From contig BMVA01000014.1 of the NCBI GenBank assembly GCA_014650475.1, forward strand, positions 158,729-222,728: a stretch of DNA of 64,000 nt. Direction: 5' to 3'. Each line of letters begins with the position of its first letter. Positions within the stretch are counted from its first letter, which is position 1. The notes beneath the pieces were generated by a model. The model was not told where the DNA came from. It saw nothing but the letters and a program-made list of their open reading frames with translations, and ran no database searches. Below are positions 63,718 to 64,000 of the stretch, piece after piece. A program made the position numbers and the translations under genes. Source of the DNA: Streptomyces albogriseolus (GTDB lineage Bacteria > Actinomycetota > Actinomycetes > Streptomycetales > Streptomycetaceae).

Positions 63718-63757
63718 AAGGGTTGGTCCCTGAACCGAAGTTCAGGGACCAACCCTT
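63718..63757 (-). terminator. rRNA operon terminator (hairpin plus U-tract)
   Basis: A perfect 18-bp stem (aagggttggtccctgaac and its complement) with a CGAA tetraloop is followed on the minus strand by a run of six T residues, a textbook intrinsic terminator just past 5S rRNA. Confidence 0.96.
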
Positions 63758-63766
63758 GTAAGAATT

Positions 63767-63885
63767 GTTCGGCGGCGTCCTACTCTCCCACAGGGTCCCC
63801 CCTGCAGTACCATCGGCGCTGTAAGGCTTAGCTTCCGGGTTCGGAATGTAACCGGGCGTTTCCCCTACGCTATGACCACCGAAAC
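63767..63885 (-). rRNA. rrf: 5S ribosomal RNA
   Basis: The minus strand reads GTTTCGGTGGTCATAGCG at the 5' end, with CCCGGTTACATTCCGAACCC in the middle and ACGCCGCCGAAC at the 3' end. The ends are complementary, and the length of about 119 nt fits an actinobacterial 5S rRNA. Ends are accurate to a few bases. Confidence 0.95.
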
Positions 63886-63970
63886 ACTATGAAACAATCA
63901 ACCGCACCATGTGTGGCACATGGGGTTGTTCGTGATTTCAGAACCAACACAGTGGACGCGAGCAACTGAG

Positions 63971-64000
63971 GACAAGCCCTCGGCCTATTAGTACCGGTCA
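63971..64000 (-). rRNA. rrl: 23S ribosomal RNA, 3' end (partial)
   Basis: The minus strand reads TGACCGGTACTAATAGGCCG then AGGGCTTGTC, the conserved 3' terminal sequence of actinobacterial 23S rRNA. Only the last 30 or so bases lie in the window; the gene continues to the right. The exact 3' end is uncertain by a few bases. An 85-bp spacer separates it from 5S. Confidence 0.9.

Overview
The window is chromosomal DNA from a Streptomyces. It is very GC-rich, uses many GTG starts, and carries the conserved actinomycete order nrdJ-nrdR / lexA / DinG-like helicase / hflX / rshA / dapF / miaA / miaB / gluRK-gluABCD / recX-recA / lhr-nei / dps / clgR-cinA-pgsA-rimO / ftsK / osaBAC, ending in an rRNA operon. 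Most of it is core genome. I saw no prophage, insertion sequence, CRISPR array or biosynthetic cluster. Gene names come from recognising protein sequences and from remembered Streptomyces literature, not from any search.

Positions 1-7.5 kb hold the start of class II ribonucleotide reductase nrdJ behind its repressor nrdR, the divergent SOS repressor lexA with an SOS box, a DinG/XPD-type Fe-S helicase, and two tandem paralogous secreted serine-protease lipoproteins. Positions 7.5-19.7 kb hold hflX, an M1 peptidase, the second RelA/SpoT homologue (rshA), dapF, a membrane protein, miaA, two small proteins (one an MT0933-like antitoxin), a LigB-fold protein, miaB and a MazG-like protein. Positions 19.7-26.5 kb form a glutamate module: an orphan TAXI-type binding protein, the two-component system gluR-gluK, and the ABC importer gluABCD.

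Positions 26.5-32 kb hold an FAD monooxygenase, terC with a divergent winged-helix regulator, and a DUF4397 surface protein paired with a class F sortase. Positions 32-44.7 kb hold recX-recA with an SOS box, an AI-2E-type permease, DUF3046, a terpene-cyclase-fold protein, azlCD with an AraC regulator, the giant helicase lhr and a Nei-type glycosylase. Positions 44.7-53 kb hold dps with a coupled small membrane protein, clgR, the overlapping chain rimO-pgsA-cinA, a RodZ-like protein and ftsK.

Positions 53-62.8 kb are the osmoadaptation locus. It has osaB (response regulator), osaA (a large soluble hybrid histidine kinase with ten near-identical HAMP-type repeats) and the divergent osaC (RsbW-like ATPase, PAS, GAF, PP2C phosphatase). 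The right end carries tRNA-Thr(GGT), a shortened DegT-family gene, and the 5S and 3' end of 23S rRNA on the minus strand, closed by a hairpin plus U-tract terminator.

DNA damage and replication control is a theme (lexA, recA-recX, DinG-like helicase, nrdRJ, lhr-nei, ftsK), as is stress signalling (rshA, clgR, osaABC, dps). The most interesting leads are the OsaA poly-HAMP array, the TAXI binding protein beside the glutamate-sensing kinase, the DegT relic lacking its PLP-lysine segment, the tandem proteases sharing an unexplained N-terminal module, and a small ORF coupled to terC.
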